A stretch of 64,000 bases of DNA from Microbacterium yannicii (GCF_024055635.1 NZ_JAMXMB010000040.1:62001-126000), one strand, 5' to 3'. Counted from the first letter of the stretch, positions 32,187 through 41,547 are shown. Translations and numbers: made by a program. The notes: generated from the letters alone by a model not told the origin.

Positions 32187-33443
32187 CTACGAGGCGAAGA
32201 GGCGCTGCAGGCGCTGGACGCCCTCGAGGAGGGCGTCGTCGCCGAGTGCGTACGAGAGGCGCAGGTACCCGGACGGACCGAAGGCCTCGCCGGGCACGAC
32301 GGCGACCTCGGCCTCTTCGAGGATGAGGTCGGCGAGCTCGAGCGACGTGGTCGGCGTCTTGCCCGCCCACTCCCGGCCGAGCAGGCCTCGCACGTCGGGG
32401 TAGGCGTAGAACGCACCCAGCGGCGTGGGCACCTCGACGCCGTCGATCTTCGACAGCTCGGCCACGATCGTGCGGCGGCGGCGGTCGAAGGCCTGACGCA
32501 TCTGCTCGACCTCGTCCTGCGGGCCGGTGAGGGCTGCGAGCGCCGCGCGCTGCGCGATGTTGTTGACGTTCGAGCACAGGTGCGACTGGAGGTTGCCGGC
32601 GATCTTGATCGCCTCCTTCGGCCCGACCATCCAGCCGAGGCGCCAGCCGGTCATCGCGTAGGTCTTCGCGACGCCGTTGACGAGGATCGTCTGGGCCGCG
32701 GCATCCGGAACCGCCTCCACGATCGAGACGGCCTTCACCGGCGCGTCCGAGCCGTCGGCCTGCCCTGAGCCTGTCGAAGGGTAGACGAGGTTCTGGTAGA
32801 TCTCGTCGGTGATGATCCAGACGCCGTGCTCGACGGCCCATTCGCCGATCGCCCGCGTCTCTTCGAGGGTGTACACCGAGCCGGTGGGGTTCGACGGCGA
32901 CACGAACACGAGCGCCACCGTGCGCTCGGTGCGCGCGGCCTCGAGCTGCGCGACGGTCACCTTGTAGTGCTGGTCGGCTCCGGCGAACACCTCGACGGGG
33001 ATGCCGTCGGCCAGGGCGATCGCCTCCGGGTAGGTCGTCCAGTACGGCGCCGGCAGGAGCACCTCGTCGCCGGGGTTCACCACGGTCTGGAACGCCTGGT
33101 ACACCGCCTGCTTGCCGCCGTTGGTGACGATGATCTGCGACGGGTCGACCTCGAGGCCGGAGTCGCGCAGCGTCTTCGCGGCGATCGCCTCACGGAGCGC
33201 GGGCAGGCCCGCAGCCGGCGTGTAGCGGAAGTTCGCCGGGTTGTGCAGCGCCTCGGCGGCGGCATCGACGATGAACTGCGGGGTCGCGAAGTCCGGCTCG
33301 CCGGCGGCATACGAGATGACCGGCCGGCCGGCGGCCTGCAGCGCCTTGGCCTTGGCATCGACCTTGAGGGTCGCCGACTCGGCGATGGCGCTCAGCTTGC
33401 GGGAGAGCGTGGGCGTACGGGTGGGCGGTGCGGGTTCTGTCAC
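32187..33443 (-). CDS. PLP-dependent aminotransferase, class I (AspC-like)
   Basis: 418 aa, fold-type I aspartate-type aminotransferase. Seen: ISYAAGEPDFATPQFIVDAA, IIVTNGGKQAVYQAF, PYWTTYPE, FVSPSNPTGSVYTLEE, DEIYQNLVY and VAKTYAMTGWRLGWMVGP with the PLP lysine. The GTG at 33443 (VTEPAPPTRTPT) follows TACGCT (33455-33450) by 6 nt, a leaderless start. An insertion PSTGSGQ at about residues 221-227 is encoded by a 19-bp genome repeat. Converts an amino acid and 2-oxoglutarate; likely aspartate, not proven. Confidence 0.9.
   Translation of the reverse strand: MTEPAPPTRTPTLSRKLSAIAESATLKVDAKAKALQAAGRPVISYAAGEPDFATPQFIVDAAAEALHNPANFRYTPAAGLPALREAIAAKTLRDSGLEVDPSQIIVTNGGKQAVYQAFQTVVNPGDEVLLPAPYWTTYPEAIALADGIPVEVFAGADQHYKVTVAQLEAARTERTVALVFVSPSNPTGSVYTLEETRAIGEWAVEHGVWIITDEIYQNLVYPSTGSGQADGSDAPVKAVSIVEAVPDAAAQTILVNGVAKTYAMTGWRLGWMVGPKEAIKIAGNLQSHLCSNVNNIAQRAALAALTGPQDEVEQMRQAFDRRRRTIVAELSKIDGVEVPTPLGAFYAYPDVRGLLGREWAGKTPTTSLELADLILEEAEVAVVPGEAFGPSGYLRLSYALGDDALLEGVQRLQRLFAS
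32763..32781. repeat. CCCTGAGCCTGTCGAAGGG element inside the aminotransferase gene
   Basis: Identical 19-mer to 39853-39871 in aceB. On the coding strand it reads CCT-TCG-ACA-GGC-TCA-GGG (PSTGSG), in frame, in the surface loop after DEIYQNLVY. A shorter copy of the same sequence follows rplA at 56605. Confidence 0.85.
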
Positions 33444-33600
33444 GCTTCGAGCGTAGTCGGCGCGCGCGTCGCGGTCAGGGGCCAATCGGGCTCGGCCGGA
33501 CCGTGACTGTGCGCGATGTCCGGGGCGCGCGACGAAACGTCTGACGGAGCATCCGACCGCAGGCTTCCTGGCGCCGCGACCGCGCGGTACCCTGTGCCTC

Positions 33601-33945
33601 GTGGAAGCCTGGATGCTGGCAGCCGTCGTGCTCGCGATCGTGCTCGTCATCGCGGGCGGGATCGCCTGGTGGCTCGCGCGCGGCTGCAAGCTGACCATGG
33701 TCGGCGCCACCGGCGCGATCGTGGGCGGCGTGCTGTCGCTGATCGCCCTGGTCGTGCTGCTCGACCCCGAGGCGGGCCTCCGCGCCGCCGCGATCATCAC
33801 GACGGGCTCGGGCGTCTGGCTGCTCGCGTGGGCGCTGGCGGGCGGCATCCATGGCCAGCGGCTGCTCCGCGCGGAAGAGCGAGCGGATGCCGCGGCCGGC
33901 GTCGCGCCGGCGGTCCTTCCGCTGACGGCCACCGCCGAGCGCTGA
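33601..33945 (+). CDS. Small three-helix membrane protein
   Basis: 114 aa. Three predicted helices: LAAVVLAIVLVIAGGIAWWLA, MVGATGAIVGGVLSLIALVVLL and AAIITTGSGVWLLAWALAGG, with a short charged and Ala-rich C-terminus. GTG 33601 follows TACCCT (33588-33593) by 7 nt: leaderless. No family recognised. Confidence 0.65.
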   Translation: MEAWMLAAVVLAIVLVIAGGIAWWLARGCKLTMVGATGAIVGGVLSLIALVVLLDPEAGLRAAAIITTGSGVWLLAWALAGGIHGQRLLRAEERADAAAGVAPAVLPLTATAER

Positions 33946-34100
33946 CCCGCGGCGGCACGACCCGACCAGGTCTCCGACCCGGCACACCTCCGGCGTCCCG
34001 CACGGTGCGAACCTCGGACCGCGGCATCCACCGAATGGGGGATGCCGGTCCCGCAGATGGCCGCTGGTCCAACCCTGTGTGCTCGACCAGGCTGAGGAGC

Positions 34101-35072
34101 ATGCAGATCCAGGCGGGTGAGGATGCGGTCGCGGTACGGGTGCGCGACCTGCGGAAGACGTACGGCGACCGTGCCGTCGTCGACGGGGTGTCGTTCGACA
34201 TCGCGCGGGGCGAGACGTTCGCCCTGCTCGGTCCGAACGGCGCGGGCAAGTCCACGACGGTCGAGATCCTGGAGGGCTACCGGCGCCGCACCAGCGGCGA
34301 GGTGGCGGTGCTCGGTGTCGACCCCGGCCTCGGCGGGCTCGATCTGAAAGCCCGGCTCGGCATCGTCCTCCAGTCGACCGCCCAGTCGGGGCCGGCGACG
34401 GTGCGCGAGCAGCTGCGGCAGTTCGCGGGCTTCTATCCGAACCCGCGCGACGTCGACGAGGTCATCGCAGCGGTCGGCCTGCAGGCGCAGGCCAAGACGC
34501 GCATCTCGAAGCTGTCGGGCGGGCAGCAGCGGCGCGTCGACGTCGCCCTGGGGATCATCGGGCGTCCCGACCTGCTGTTCCTCGACGAGCCGACGACGGG
34601 GTTCGATCCGCACGCGCGCCGCGAGTTCTGGGAGCTCATCCGCGGGCTGCAGCGCGAGGGCACGACGATCCTGCTCACCACCCACTACCTCGACGAGGCC
34701 GCGCAGCTCGCCGACCGGGTCGCGGTGATCGCGGCGGGTCGCATGCGGGCGATCGGCCCGGTCGCCGGATTCGGAGGCGAAGAGGCACGCACACCGGTCG
34801 TGAAATGGGTGGAGGGCGGGATGCCGCGGCAGGAGCGCACCACGGATCCGTTCGCGTTCGCCACAGCGCTCGCCGCACGTCTCGGCGGCGCGCCGACCGA
34901 GCTCGAGATCATCCGTCCGAGCCTCGAGGACATCTACCTGGCGCTCGTCGCCGAGGCCGAGGCCGGGCTTACGCGGCCAGAGGCTCCGCGCGACGCGCCG
35001 GCGGCGCGTGGCGGGGTCATCGGGGCCGTCGACGACCCGACGGACACCGCCGCGACGAGGGGAGCAGCGTGA
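34101..35072 (+). CDS. ABC transporter ATP-binding protein (DrrA-like)
   Basis: 323 aa. Walker A LLGPNGAGKSTTVEILEGY, signature LSGGQQRRVDVALGI, Walker B LLFLDEPTTGFD and H-loop TTHYLDEAAQLADR are all present. The ~100-residue C-terminal extension is usual for DrrA/CcmA-type exporters. ATG 34101 is placed right after GAGGAGC, a tight spacing; an in-frame GTG further in is possible. Couples with the permease encoded 1 bp later (TGATG overlap) to export a drug or lipid-like compound. Confidence 0.9.
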   Translation: MQIQAGEDAVAVRVRDLRKTYGDRAVVDGVSFDIARGETFALLGPNGAGKSTTVEILEGYRRRTSGEVAVLGVDPGLGGLDLKARLGIVLQSTAQSGPATVREQLRQFAGFYPNPRDVDEVIAAVGLQAQAKTRISKLSGGQQRRVDVALGIIGRPDLLFLDEPTTGFDPHARREFWELIRGLQREGTTILLTTHYLDEAAQLADRVAVIAAGRMRAIGPVAGFGGEEARTPVVKWVEGGMPRQERTTDPFAFATALAARLGGAPTELEIIRPSLEDIYLALVAEAEAGLTRPEAPRDAPAARGGVIGAVDDPTDTAATRGAA

Positions 35073-35935
35073 TGAGCACAGTGACGCGAAACGTGGCATC
35101 GACTCAGACGAGCCGGACGCGGCGCCGCGGGCTTCTCGCCGTCGGTGTCTGGCAAGCCCGTTTCGAGCTGGTCCAGTACTTCCGCTCGGGCGACACCCTC
35201 TTCTTCACCTTCCTCTTCCCGATCTTCATGCTGGGGCTGTTCAGCGTGGCATTCGGGTCGGACGGCGACGTGCAGCTCGCACCGAACGTGCCGGCCATCC
35301 CGATGGCGCAGCTGTACCTGCCCGGCATGATCGCCGCCGGGCTGCTGCTGTCAGGCTTCCAGAACCTCGCGATGGACATCGCGATCGAGCGCTCCGACGG
35401 CATGCTCAAGCGCCTCGGCGGCACGCCGCTGTCGCCGGTGAGCTACTTCATCGGCAAGATCGGCCAGGTTCTCGTGACGGGGGTGCTGCAGTCGGCACTG
35501 CTCCTGCTGTTCGCCTCGGTGGTGCTCGGGGTGGAGCTCCCCACTTCGCTCGAGAGCTGGGCGACGTTCGCCTGGGTGTTCGTGCTCGGCATCACCACAT
35601 CGGCGCTCCTCGGCGTGGCGCTGTCGGCGGTGCCGCGCACGGGCAAGAGCGCGACCGCCGTGGTCGTGCCGATCGCACTCGCCCTGCAGTTCATCTCGGG
35701 CGTGTATCTCACGTTCTCGCAGCTGCCGGAGTGGCTCCAGAACGTGGCCGGGTTGTTCCCGCTCAAGTGGATGGCCCAGGGGATGCGCGCCGTCTTCCTG
35801 CCCGACCAGTACGCAGCCCTCGAGCAGAACGGCGAGTGGGATCTGAGCGGGGTCGCGATCGCCCTGCTCGTGTGGCTCGTCGTCGGGCTCGTGCTGTCCC
35901 GCGTCACGTTCCGGTGGATCCGCCGCGATGCGTGA
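35072..35935 (+). CDS. ABC-2 type transporter permease (DrrB-like)
   Basis: 287 aa, six predicted helices. FTFLFPIFMLGLFSVAFG near the N-terminus, LPGMIAAGLLLSGFQNLAMD, ERSDGMLKRLGGTPLSPVSY (the ABC-2 signature) and a C-terminal FISGVYLTFSQLPEWLQNVA match the DrrB/NodJ group. ATG 35072 overlaps the ATPase stop. Forms a dimeric channel with the ATPase. The adjacent two-component system may regulate it, a common arrangement (inference). Confidence 0.9.
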   Translation: MSTVTRNVASTQTSRTRRRGLLAVGVWQARFELVQYFRSGDTLFFTFLFPIFMLGLFSVAFGSDGDVQLAPNVPAIPMAQLYLPGMIAAGLLLSGFQNLAMDIAIERSDGMLKRLGGTPLSPVSYFIGKIGQVLVTGVLQSALLLLFASVVLGVELPTSLESWATFAWVFVLGITTSALLGVALSAVPRTGKSATAVVVPIALALQFISGVYLTFSQLPEWLQNVAGLFPLKWMAQGMRAVFLPDQYAALEQNGEWDLSGVAIALLVWLVVGLVLSRVTFRWIRRDA

Positions 35936-36147
35936 GCGGGTTCGGGGCTCGCACCGTGCCCCGGCACAGCCGTTGCCCGTGGGATCGGAGGTGGGGCTCC
36001 CGCAGCCTCAGGGGTCGGGAGCGGTGCCGCCCCGTCCGGCCGACGCGTGGCCGGCGGGCGCGCCGCCGCGTAGCCTGACGAGGGCCGGCTCCCCGCGGTG
36101 AGCCGAATCGGGGCGACACCCGCACCAGGAAACGAGGGCAGCGGAGC

Positions 36148-37350
36148 ATGCTGAGCGAGCGCCGGTGGGACGCGATCGTGTGCATCGTCGCGGCGGTGAT
36201 CGCCCTCGCGCTGGTCTTCCTGTTCGCGCCGTCGAGCGCTTCGCGCACGGTGGTCGGCCTCGCGGCGATCGGGCTCTTCGTGGCGGGGTATGCCGCGATC
36301 GGCCGCGCCGCCGTCGAACCGCCTCGAGCCGCATGGCGGTATCCCGCGTTCCTCTCCGTGGCCGCCGTCGCGGTGGGCATCGGCGTCGGAGCCGCGCCGT
36401 TCATGGCCATGCTCCAGACGCTCGCGTACCCGCTCGTGTGGGTCATCGGCGACTCCCGGCAGCGGGGGATCGGCGGATCGGTGGTCATCGCCGGCAGCGT
36501 GTTCGTCGGCGTCATCATCGGGTATGGCGCAGACATCGATTCGGTGCTCGCCGGGGCGACCACTGCCGTCTTCTCACTGGCCTTCGCAATCGCGATCGGG
36601 CTGTGGATCGCCCGCATCGCCGAGTACGGCGAGGAGCGCGAGCGCCTGCTGACCGAGCTGACGGCCGCGCAGGGGCAGGTGGAGGCGCTGAGCCGCGAGC
36701 GAGGCGCCTCGGCGGAGCGTGAGCGCCTGGCCCGCGACATCCATGACACGCTCGCGCAGACGCTCGCCGGCCTGGTGATCTTCGCCGAGCGGGCGGGTCG
36801 GCAGTCACGTGACGGACAGGCGGATGCCGCGGCCTCGACCATCGCGACCGTCGAGCAGGTGGCGCGCGACGCGCTGGCCGAGGCGCGGGCGCTCGTCGCC
36901 CGGACGGGGGCCGTGCCCCGCGAGCCCGCGTTCGCCGCCGCGGTGGAGCGCCTGGTGGAGCGGTTCCGCGCGCAGGGCCGCGCGGCGATCGAACTCGACA
37001 CGGACGGCGTCGCCGCGAACCTCGATCGTGAGACGCAGGTGGTCCTCCTCCGCTGCCTGCAGGAGGCGCTGTCCAACGCCGCCAAGCACGCCGACGCCGA
37101 CCTGGTGCGCGTCCGCGTCCGCGTCGAGCCGGACGGTCTCGCCGCGCTCGAGGTCACCGATGACGGCCGCGGCTTCGCGCCGGCCGCGCCCGGCGCGGGG
37201 TTCGGCCTCGACGGCATGCGGGAGCGCGTGGCGCTCGCCGGCGGTGCGTTCGAGGTGGCCTCGACGACCGGCGGCGGGACGGCGCTGCGCGTGCGCCTGC
37301 CGCCGGCACAGCCCGGCCGGCCCGATGATGTCCGTGGAGGCCCCGCATGA
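36148..37350 (+). CDS. Sensor histidine kinase, NarL family (HisKA_3)
   Basis: 400 aa. About five N-terminal membrane helices without a large external sensor domain, a short coiled coil (RERLLTELTAAQGQVEALSR), then the phospho-acceptor motif ARDIHDTLAQTLAGLV with His199, and a HATPase_c domain with LQEALSNAAKHA (N box) and VTDDGRGF, then GFGLDGMRERV (G boxes). Such intramembrane sensors often respond to cell-envelope stress. Overlaps the response-regulator start by 4 bp; follows the DrrAB-type genes on the same strand after 212 bp that hold no obvious gene. Confidence 0.92.
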   Translation: MLSERRWDAIVCIVAAVIALALVFLFAPSSASRTVVGLAAIGLFVAGYAAIGRAAVEPPRAAWRYPAFLSVAAVAVGIGVGAAPFMAMLQTLAYPLVWVIGDSRQRGIGGSVVIAGSVFVGVIIGYGADIDSVLAGATTAVFSLAFAIAIGLWIARIAEYGEERERLLTELTAAQGQVEALSRERGASAERERLARDIHDTLAQTLAGLVIFAERAGRQSRDGQADAAASTIATVEQVARDALAEARALVARTGAVPREPAFAAAVERLVERFRAQGRAAIELDTDGVAANLDRETQVVLLRCLQEALSNAAKHADADLVRVRVRVEPDGLAALEVTDDGRGFAPAAPGAGFGLDGMRERVALAGGAFEVASTTGGGTALRVRLPPAQPGRPDDVRGGPA

Positions 37351-37979
37351 TCCGCCTGCTCATCGCCGACGACCACCCCGTGGTGCGCGCCGGGCTGTCG
37401 GGCCTGCTCTCGGACGAGCCCGGCTTCGAGGTGGTGGCGGAGGCGTCCGACGGCGACGAAGCGGTGCGCTTCGCCGTCGCGACGCGGCCCGACGTGGTGC
37501 TGATGGACCTGCGGATGCCGCGCGTCGACGGTGTCGCCGCCACGGCGCGGATCGCCGCGGGCGAGGCGGGCGATCCGCCGCCGCGCGTGCTGATCCTCAC
37601 CACCTACGAGTCCGACGACCAGATCCTTGCGGCCATCGAGGCGGGCGCCTCGGGGTATCTCCTCAAGGCGGCTCCGCAGGCGGAGATCGTCGCCGGCATC
37701 CGCTCGGTCGCGGCCGGGCAGTCGGCGCTCTCCCCGCAGGTGGCCGTGCGCCTGGTCGAGCGGATGCGCCGGCCGACGCCCGAGACCGTCCTCACCCCAC
37801 GCGAACTCGATGTGCTGCGGCTCGTGGCGAGAGGCCACAGCAACAAGCAGATCGCCGTGGCGCTCGGCATCGGCGAATCGACCGTCAAGACGCACCTGCT
37901 CAAGATCTTCGAGAGGCTCGGCGTCACCGACCGCACGAGAGCCGCGACGCTGGCGATGGAGCGGGGCCTGCTCACCTAG
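37347..37979 (+). CDS. Response regulator, NarL/LuxR family
   Basis: 210 aa. Receiver domain with the acidic pair in LLIADDHPVVR, the phospho-acceptor Asp54 in VVLMDLRMPRVDG, and Lys in GYLLKAAPQ. C-terminal LuxR helix-turn-helix LTPRELDVLRLVARGHSNKQ followed by IAVALGIGESTVKTHLLKIF. Partner of the kinase encoded upstream (ATGA overlap). Probable target: the DrrAB-like exporter or itself. A perfect palindromic terminator follows. Confidence 0.95.
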   Translation: MIRLLIADDHPVVRAGLSGLLSDEPGFEVVAEASDGDEAVRFAVATRPDVVLMDLRMPRVDGVAATARIAAGEAGDPPPRVLILTTYESDDQILAAIEAGASGYLLKAAPQAEIVAGIRSVAAGQSALSPQVAVRLVERMRRPTPETVLTPRELDVLRLVARGHSNKQIAVALGIGESTVKTHLLKIFERLGVTDRTRAATLAMERGLLT

Positions 37980-37985
37980 CCGATG

Positions 37986-38029
37986 GACGACGGATGCCTC
38001 GGACCGGCCGGTCCGAGGCATCCGTCGTC
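37986..38029. terminator. 44-bp perfect palindrome, bidirectional terminator
   Basis: A 22-bp arm from 37986 mirrored to 38029 with its centre at 38007/38008 (core CTCGGACCGGCCGGTCCGAG). It lies between the response regulator stop (37979) and the aceA stop (38038), so it can end transcription from both sides. It shares CGGATGCCTCG with the terminator at 32127-32159. Confidence 0.85.
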
Positions 38030-38037
38030 TGAGAGCG

Positions 38038-39633
38038 TCAGTTGAACTGGTTCATCGTGTTGTGCTGTCCGCCGGCCTTCAGGGCCGCCTCGCCGGCGAA
38101 GTACTCCTTGTGGTTGTCGCCGAGGTCGCTGCCGGCCATGTTCTGGTGCTTGACCGTGGCGATGCCCTCGCGGATCTCGCGACGCTGCACGCCCTTCACA
38201 TAGGCGAGCATGCCCTCGTCGCCGAAGTAGCCCTTGGCGAGGTCATCGGTCGACAGTGCCGCCGTGTGGTAGGTCGGCAGAGTGATGAGGTGGTGGAAGA
38301 TCCCGGCACGGGCGGACCCTTCGCGCTGGAAGGTGCGGATCTTCTCGTCGGCCAGCCGCGCCAGCTCGGTGTCGTCGTACTGGACGTTCATCAGGTCGCC
38401 TCGGTCGTAAGCCGAGACGTCCTCGCCCTGCTCCGCGAGCAGGTCGTACGCCTGCTGGCGGAAGCTGAGCGTCCAGTTGAACGACGGGCTGTTGTTGTAG
38501 ACGAGCTTCGCGTTCGGGATCTCCCTGCGGATCGCGTCGACCATGCCCGCGATCTGCTCGACGTGCGGCTTCTCGGTCTCGATCCACAGCAGGTCGGCAC
38601 CGTTGCGCAGCGACGTGATGCAGTCCAGCACGACGCGCTCCTCTCCGGTTCCGGAGCGGAACTGGTACAGGTTGCTGGCCAGGCGCTTCGGGCGCAGCAG
38701 CCTGCCGTCGCGCTTGATGACGACGTCGCCGTTGCCGAGGTCGGCCCCAGAGATCTCTTCGACGTCGAGGAAGGAGTTGTACTGATCGCCGAGGTCGCCC
38801 GGTTCGTGCGTCACGGCGAGCTTCTGCGTGAGGCCGGCACCGAGCGAGTCGGTGCGCGCGACGATGATGCCGTTCTCGATGCCGAGCTCGAGGAACGCGT
38901 AGCGCACCGCGTTGAGCTTCGCGATGAAGTCCTCGTGCGGGACGGTGACCTTGCCGTCCTGGTGGCCGCACTGCTTCTCGTCCGACACCTGGTTCTCGAT
39001 CTGGATGGCGCACGCACCCGCCTCGATCATCTTCTTGGCGAGGAGATATGTGGCCTCGGGATTGCCGAAACCGGCGTCGATGTCGGCGATGATCGGCACG
39101 ACGTGGGTCTCGTAGTTGTCGATCTGCGACTGGATGAACTCGGCGGCGGTGTCGTCGCCCGCCGCGCGTGCCCCGTCGAGCTGGGTGAAGAGCAGGTCGA
39201 GCTCGCGCGCGTCGGCCTGGCGAAGGAAGGTGTAGAGCTCCTCGATGAGGGCCGGCACCGACGTCTTCTCGTGCATCGACTGGTCGGGAAGGGGACCGAA
39301 CTCCGAGCGGAGCGCGGCGACCATCCAGCCCGACAGGTAGAGGTAGCGCTTGTTGGTGCTCTTCAGGTGCTTCTTGATCGAGATGAGCTTCTGCTGTCCG
39401 ATGAAGCCGTGCCACACGCCGAGCGACTGCGTGTACACCGACGAGTCGGCGTCGTACTCGGCCATGTCGCGGCGCATGATGTCTGCCGTGTACTGGGCGA
39501 TCTCGAGACCGGTCCGGAAGCGGTTCTGCGCGCGCATGCGGGCGGCGGACTCGGGGTCGATGGCGTCCCAACTGGAGCCGTGCTGCTCCTTGAGCGCCCG
39601 GATGGCTTCGATGTCGTCGGTATAGGCGGTCAT
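38038..39633 (-). CDS. aceA: Isocitrate lyase
   Basis: 531 aa. Cleaves isocitrate to glyoxylate and succinate, first step of the glyoxylate shunt. The active-site motif is KQCGH with Cys222 (QVSDEKQCGHQDGKV), and downstream WTLSFRQQAYDLLAEQGEDV and the C-terminal HKEYFAGEAALKAGGQHNTM are present. Length and the KQCGH form match the 531-residue Pseudomonas aeruginosa-like subgroup rather than the ~430-residue AceA common in actinobacteria. ATG 39633 has AAAGGA upstream; the longer frame to 39723 runs through a stem-loop and is rejected. Downstream of aceB. Confidence 0.95.
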   Translation of the reverse strand: MTAYTDDIEAIRALKEQHGSSWDAIDPESAARMRAQNRFRTGLEIAQYTADIMRRDMAEYDADSSVYTQSLGVWHGFIGQQKLISIKKHLKSTNKRYLYLSGWMVAALRSEFGPLPDQSMHEKTSVPALIEELYTFLRQADARELDLLFTQLDGARAAGDDTAAEFIQSQIDNYETHVVPIIADIDAGFGNPEATYLLAKKMIEAGACAIQIENQVSDEKQCGHQDGKVTVPHEDFIAKLNAVRYAFLELGIENGIIVARTDSLGAGLTQKLAVTHEPGDLGDQYNSFLDVEEISGADLGNGDVVIKRDGRLLRPKRLASNLYQFRSGTGEERVVLDCITSLRNGADLLWIETEKPHVEQIAGMVDAIRREIPNAKLVYNNSPSFNWTLSFRQQAYDLLAEQGEDVSAYDRGDLMNVQYDDTELARLADEKIRTFQREGSARAGIFHHLITLPTYHTAALSTDDLAKGYFGDEGMLAYVKGVQRREIREGIATVKHQNMAGSDLGDNHKEYFAGEAALKAGGQHNTMNQFN

Positions 39634-39683
39634 GGTGTGTCCTTTGCGGTAGGTGGGTTCGTGTCCCGAGAAGCGGTCCTCGC

Positions 39684-39721
39684 GTCCCGATCTCCACCGG
39701 TCAAGCGGTGGAGATCGGGAC
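39684..39721 (-). terminator. Stem-loop between aceB and aceA
   Basis: GTCCCGATCTCCACCG (39684-39699) pairs perfectly with CGGTGGAGATCGGGAC (39706-39721) across a 6-nt loop. It starts 12 bp after the aceB stop and ends 51 bp before the aceA start. It may terminate or attenuate, so that aceA and aceB need not be made in equal amounts. Confidence 0.7.
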
Positions 39722-39732
39722 ACGAAGACGCG

Positions 39733-41415
39733 TCAGTCGGTCTCGATCAGGAAGCGGGAGTAGGCCGGCAGCGTCAGGAAGGCCGGGAAATCCTGGCCCA
39801 GGGCGACGTCGCGGAAGATCTCCGCCGCATCGTCGAAGCGGTCACCGCTGCTCCCTGAGCCTGTCGAAGGGCGCTGGACCTCGCCCAGCACCTGTGTGAT
39901 CAGGCTCTCGACGTACTCGCGGGTGATCGCGGTGCCGTCGTCGGTGGTGCGGTCCTGGTGGATCCACTGCCACACCTGCGAGCGCGAGATCTCGGCGGTC
40001 GCGGCATCCTCCATGAGGTTGTCGATCGCCACGGCGCCGAGGCCCCGCAGCCACGCCTCGAGGTACCGGATGGCCACCGAAACGTTCGCGTGCACGCCGG
40101 CCGCCGTGACCGGACGGCCGATGTGCACGTCGATCAGGTCGGACGCGCTCACGCGCACCTCGGGACGCTGACGGTCGAGCTGGTTCGGGCAATCGCCCAG
40201 CACCGCGTCGAACTCGGCCCGCGCGACCGGGATCAGGTCGGGGTGGGCCACCCACGTGCCGTCGAAGCCGTCGCCGGCCTCGCGCTTCTTGTCGGCCGCG
40301 ACCTTCTCGAAAGCCGTCGCCGTCACCTCGGGGTCACGGCGATTCGGGATGAACGCGCTCATGCCGCCGATCGCGAAGGCGCCGCGCTTGTGGCACGTCT
40401 GCACGAGCAGCTCCGTGTAGGACCGCATGAACGGCACGGTCATCGTGACCTCGCTCCGGTCGGGCAGCACGAACCGTGCGCCGCGTCCGCGGTAGTTCTT
40501 GATGATCGAGAAGATGTAGTCCCAGCGGCCGGCGTTGAGGCCCGCGCAGTGGTCGCGCAGCTCGAAGAGGATCTCCTCCATCTCGAACGCCGCCGGCAGC
40601 GTCTCGATGAGCACTGTCGCGCGGATCGTGCCGTGCGGGATGCCGACATACTGCTCGCTGAAGGTGAAGACGTCGTCCCACAGCTTCGCCTCGTCGCTCG
40701 ACTCGAGCTTGGCGATGTAGAAGTACGGTCCACGGCCGTTCGCGATCAGCTGCTCGGCGTTGTGGAAGAAGTACAGCCCGAAGTCAACGAGCGAGCCCGA
40801 CGCAGCCATCGTGCGGCCGCTGCGGTCGGTGAAGCGGATGTGCTGCTCCGGCAGGTGCCATCCGCGGGGACGCATCACGATGGTGGGCGTCTCAGTGGCC
40901 GTGACCTCGTAGCGCTTGCCTTCGGCGCTGGTGAACGAGAGCTCGCCGCGGATCGCGTCGCGCAGGCTGAGCTGGCCCTCGATCACGTTCTTCCACGTGG
41001 GACTGGTCGCGTCCTCCTGGTCGGCGAGCCACACCTTCGCGCCCGAGTTCAGCGCGTTGATGGTCATCTTCGGGTCGGTCGGACCGGTGATCTCGACGCG
41101 GCGGTCCTCGAGGCCCGGACCGGCCCCCGCGACCCGCCACTCGGCGTCCTCGCGGATGTGCCGGGTGTCGTCGCGGAACTGCGGGTCGTGCCCGTTGCCG
41201 ATCTCGAAGCGGCGGCGCATGCGGTCGGCGAGCCGGTCGTGCCGACGGGCGCCGAAGCGGTGGTGCAGCTCCGTGAGGAACGCGATGGCCTCGGGAGTCA
41301 GGATCTCGTCGTACCGGGCCGGCATGCGGCCGGCGATCTCGATCGAGGGCTCCTGGGTCGTGGTGGGGATGGGGCCGGTGCGCGTACGCATCGGGGTGGC
41401 GGTTGCAGGTGTCAT
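39733..41415 (-). CDS. aceB: Malate synthase A
   Basis: 560 aa. Condenses glyoxylate with acetyl-CoA to malate, second step of the glyoxylate shunt. Seen: GPTDPKMTINALNSGAKVWL, ADQEDATSPTWKNVIEGQ, RPRGWHLPEQHI, IPHGTIRATVLIETLPAAFE, LNAGRWDYIFSIIKNYRGRG and GVHANVSVAIRYLEAWLRGL: the AceB (not GlcB) type. ATG 41415 has AGGAAGACAGGG upstream. A repeat-derived PSTGSGSSGD segment near residues 515-524 lies in the C-terminal domain. Divergent from ramB, which probably controls it. Confidence 0.95.
   Translation of the reverse strand: MTPATATPMRTRTGPIPTTTQEPSIEIAGRMPARYDEILTPEAIAFLTELHHRFGARRHDRLADRMRRRFEIGNGHDPQFRDDTRHIREDAEWRVAGAGPGLEDRRVEITGPTDPKMTINALNSGAKVWLADQEDATSPTWKNVIEGQLSLRDAIRGELSFTSAEGKRYEVTATETPTIVMRPRGWHLPEQHIRFTDRSGRTMAASGSLVDFGLYFFHNAEQLIANGRGPYFYIAKLESSDEAKLWDDVFTFSEQYVGIPHGTIRATVLIETLPAAFEMEEILFELRDHCAGLNAGRWDYIFSIIKNYRGRGARFVLPDRSEVTMTVPFMRSYTELLVQTCHKRGAFAIGGMSAFIPNRRDPEVTATAFEKVAADKKREAGDGFDGTWVAHPDLIPVARAEFDAVLGDCPNQLDRQRPEVRVSASDLIDVHIGRPVTAAGVHANVSVAIRYLEAWLRGLGAVAIDNLMEDAATAEISRSQVWQWIHQDRTTDDGTAITREYVESLITQVLGEVQRPSTGSGSSGDRFDDAAEIFRDVALGQDFPAFLTLPAYSRFLIETD
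39853..39871. repeat. CCCTGAGCCTGTCGAAGGG element inside aceB
   Basis: Same 19-mer as 32763-32781, in the same reading frame on the coding strand, giving PSTGSG just after GEVQR. A second independent case in this window of the repeat lying in a conserved enzyme gene without breaking the frame. Confidence 0.85.
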
Positions 41416-41547
41416 GTCCCTGTCTTCCTGTGAACGAATGTGCTGGGAGTGGGAGGATGCCGCACCCGGCATGTGGGCCGGGTCGAGGCATCCCATGATC
41501 CGCGTTCTGGATCAACCGTCGGTCTGTCGTGGAACCACTCTGCGGTG

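Noticed and set aside
33444..35099. Upstream extension of the aminotransferase frame
   Set aside because: It runs antisense to the ABC ATPase gene; family length and the leaderless GTG at 33443 fix the start.
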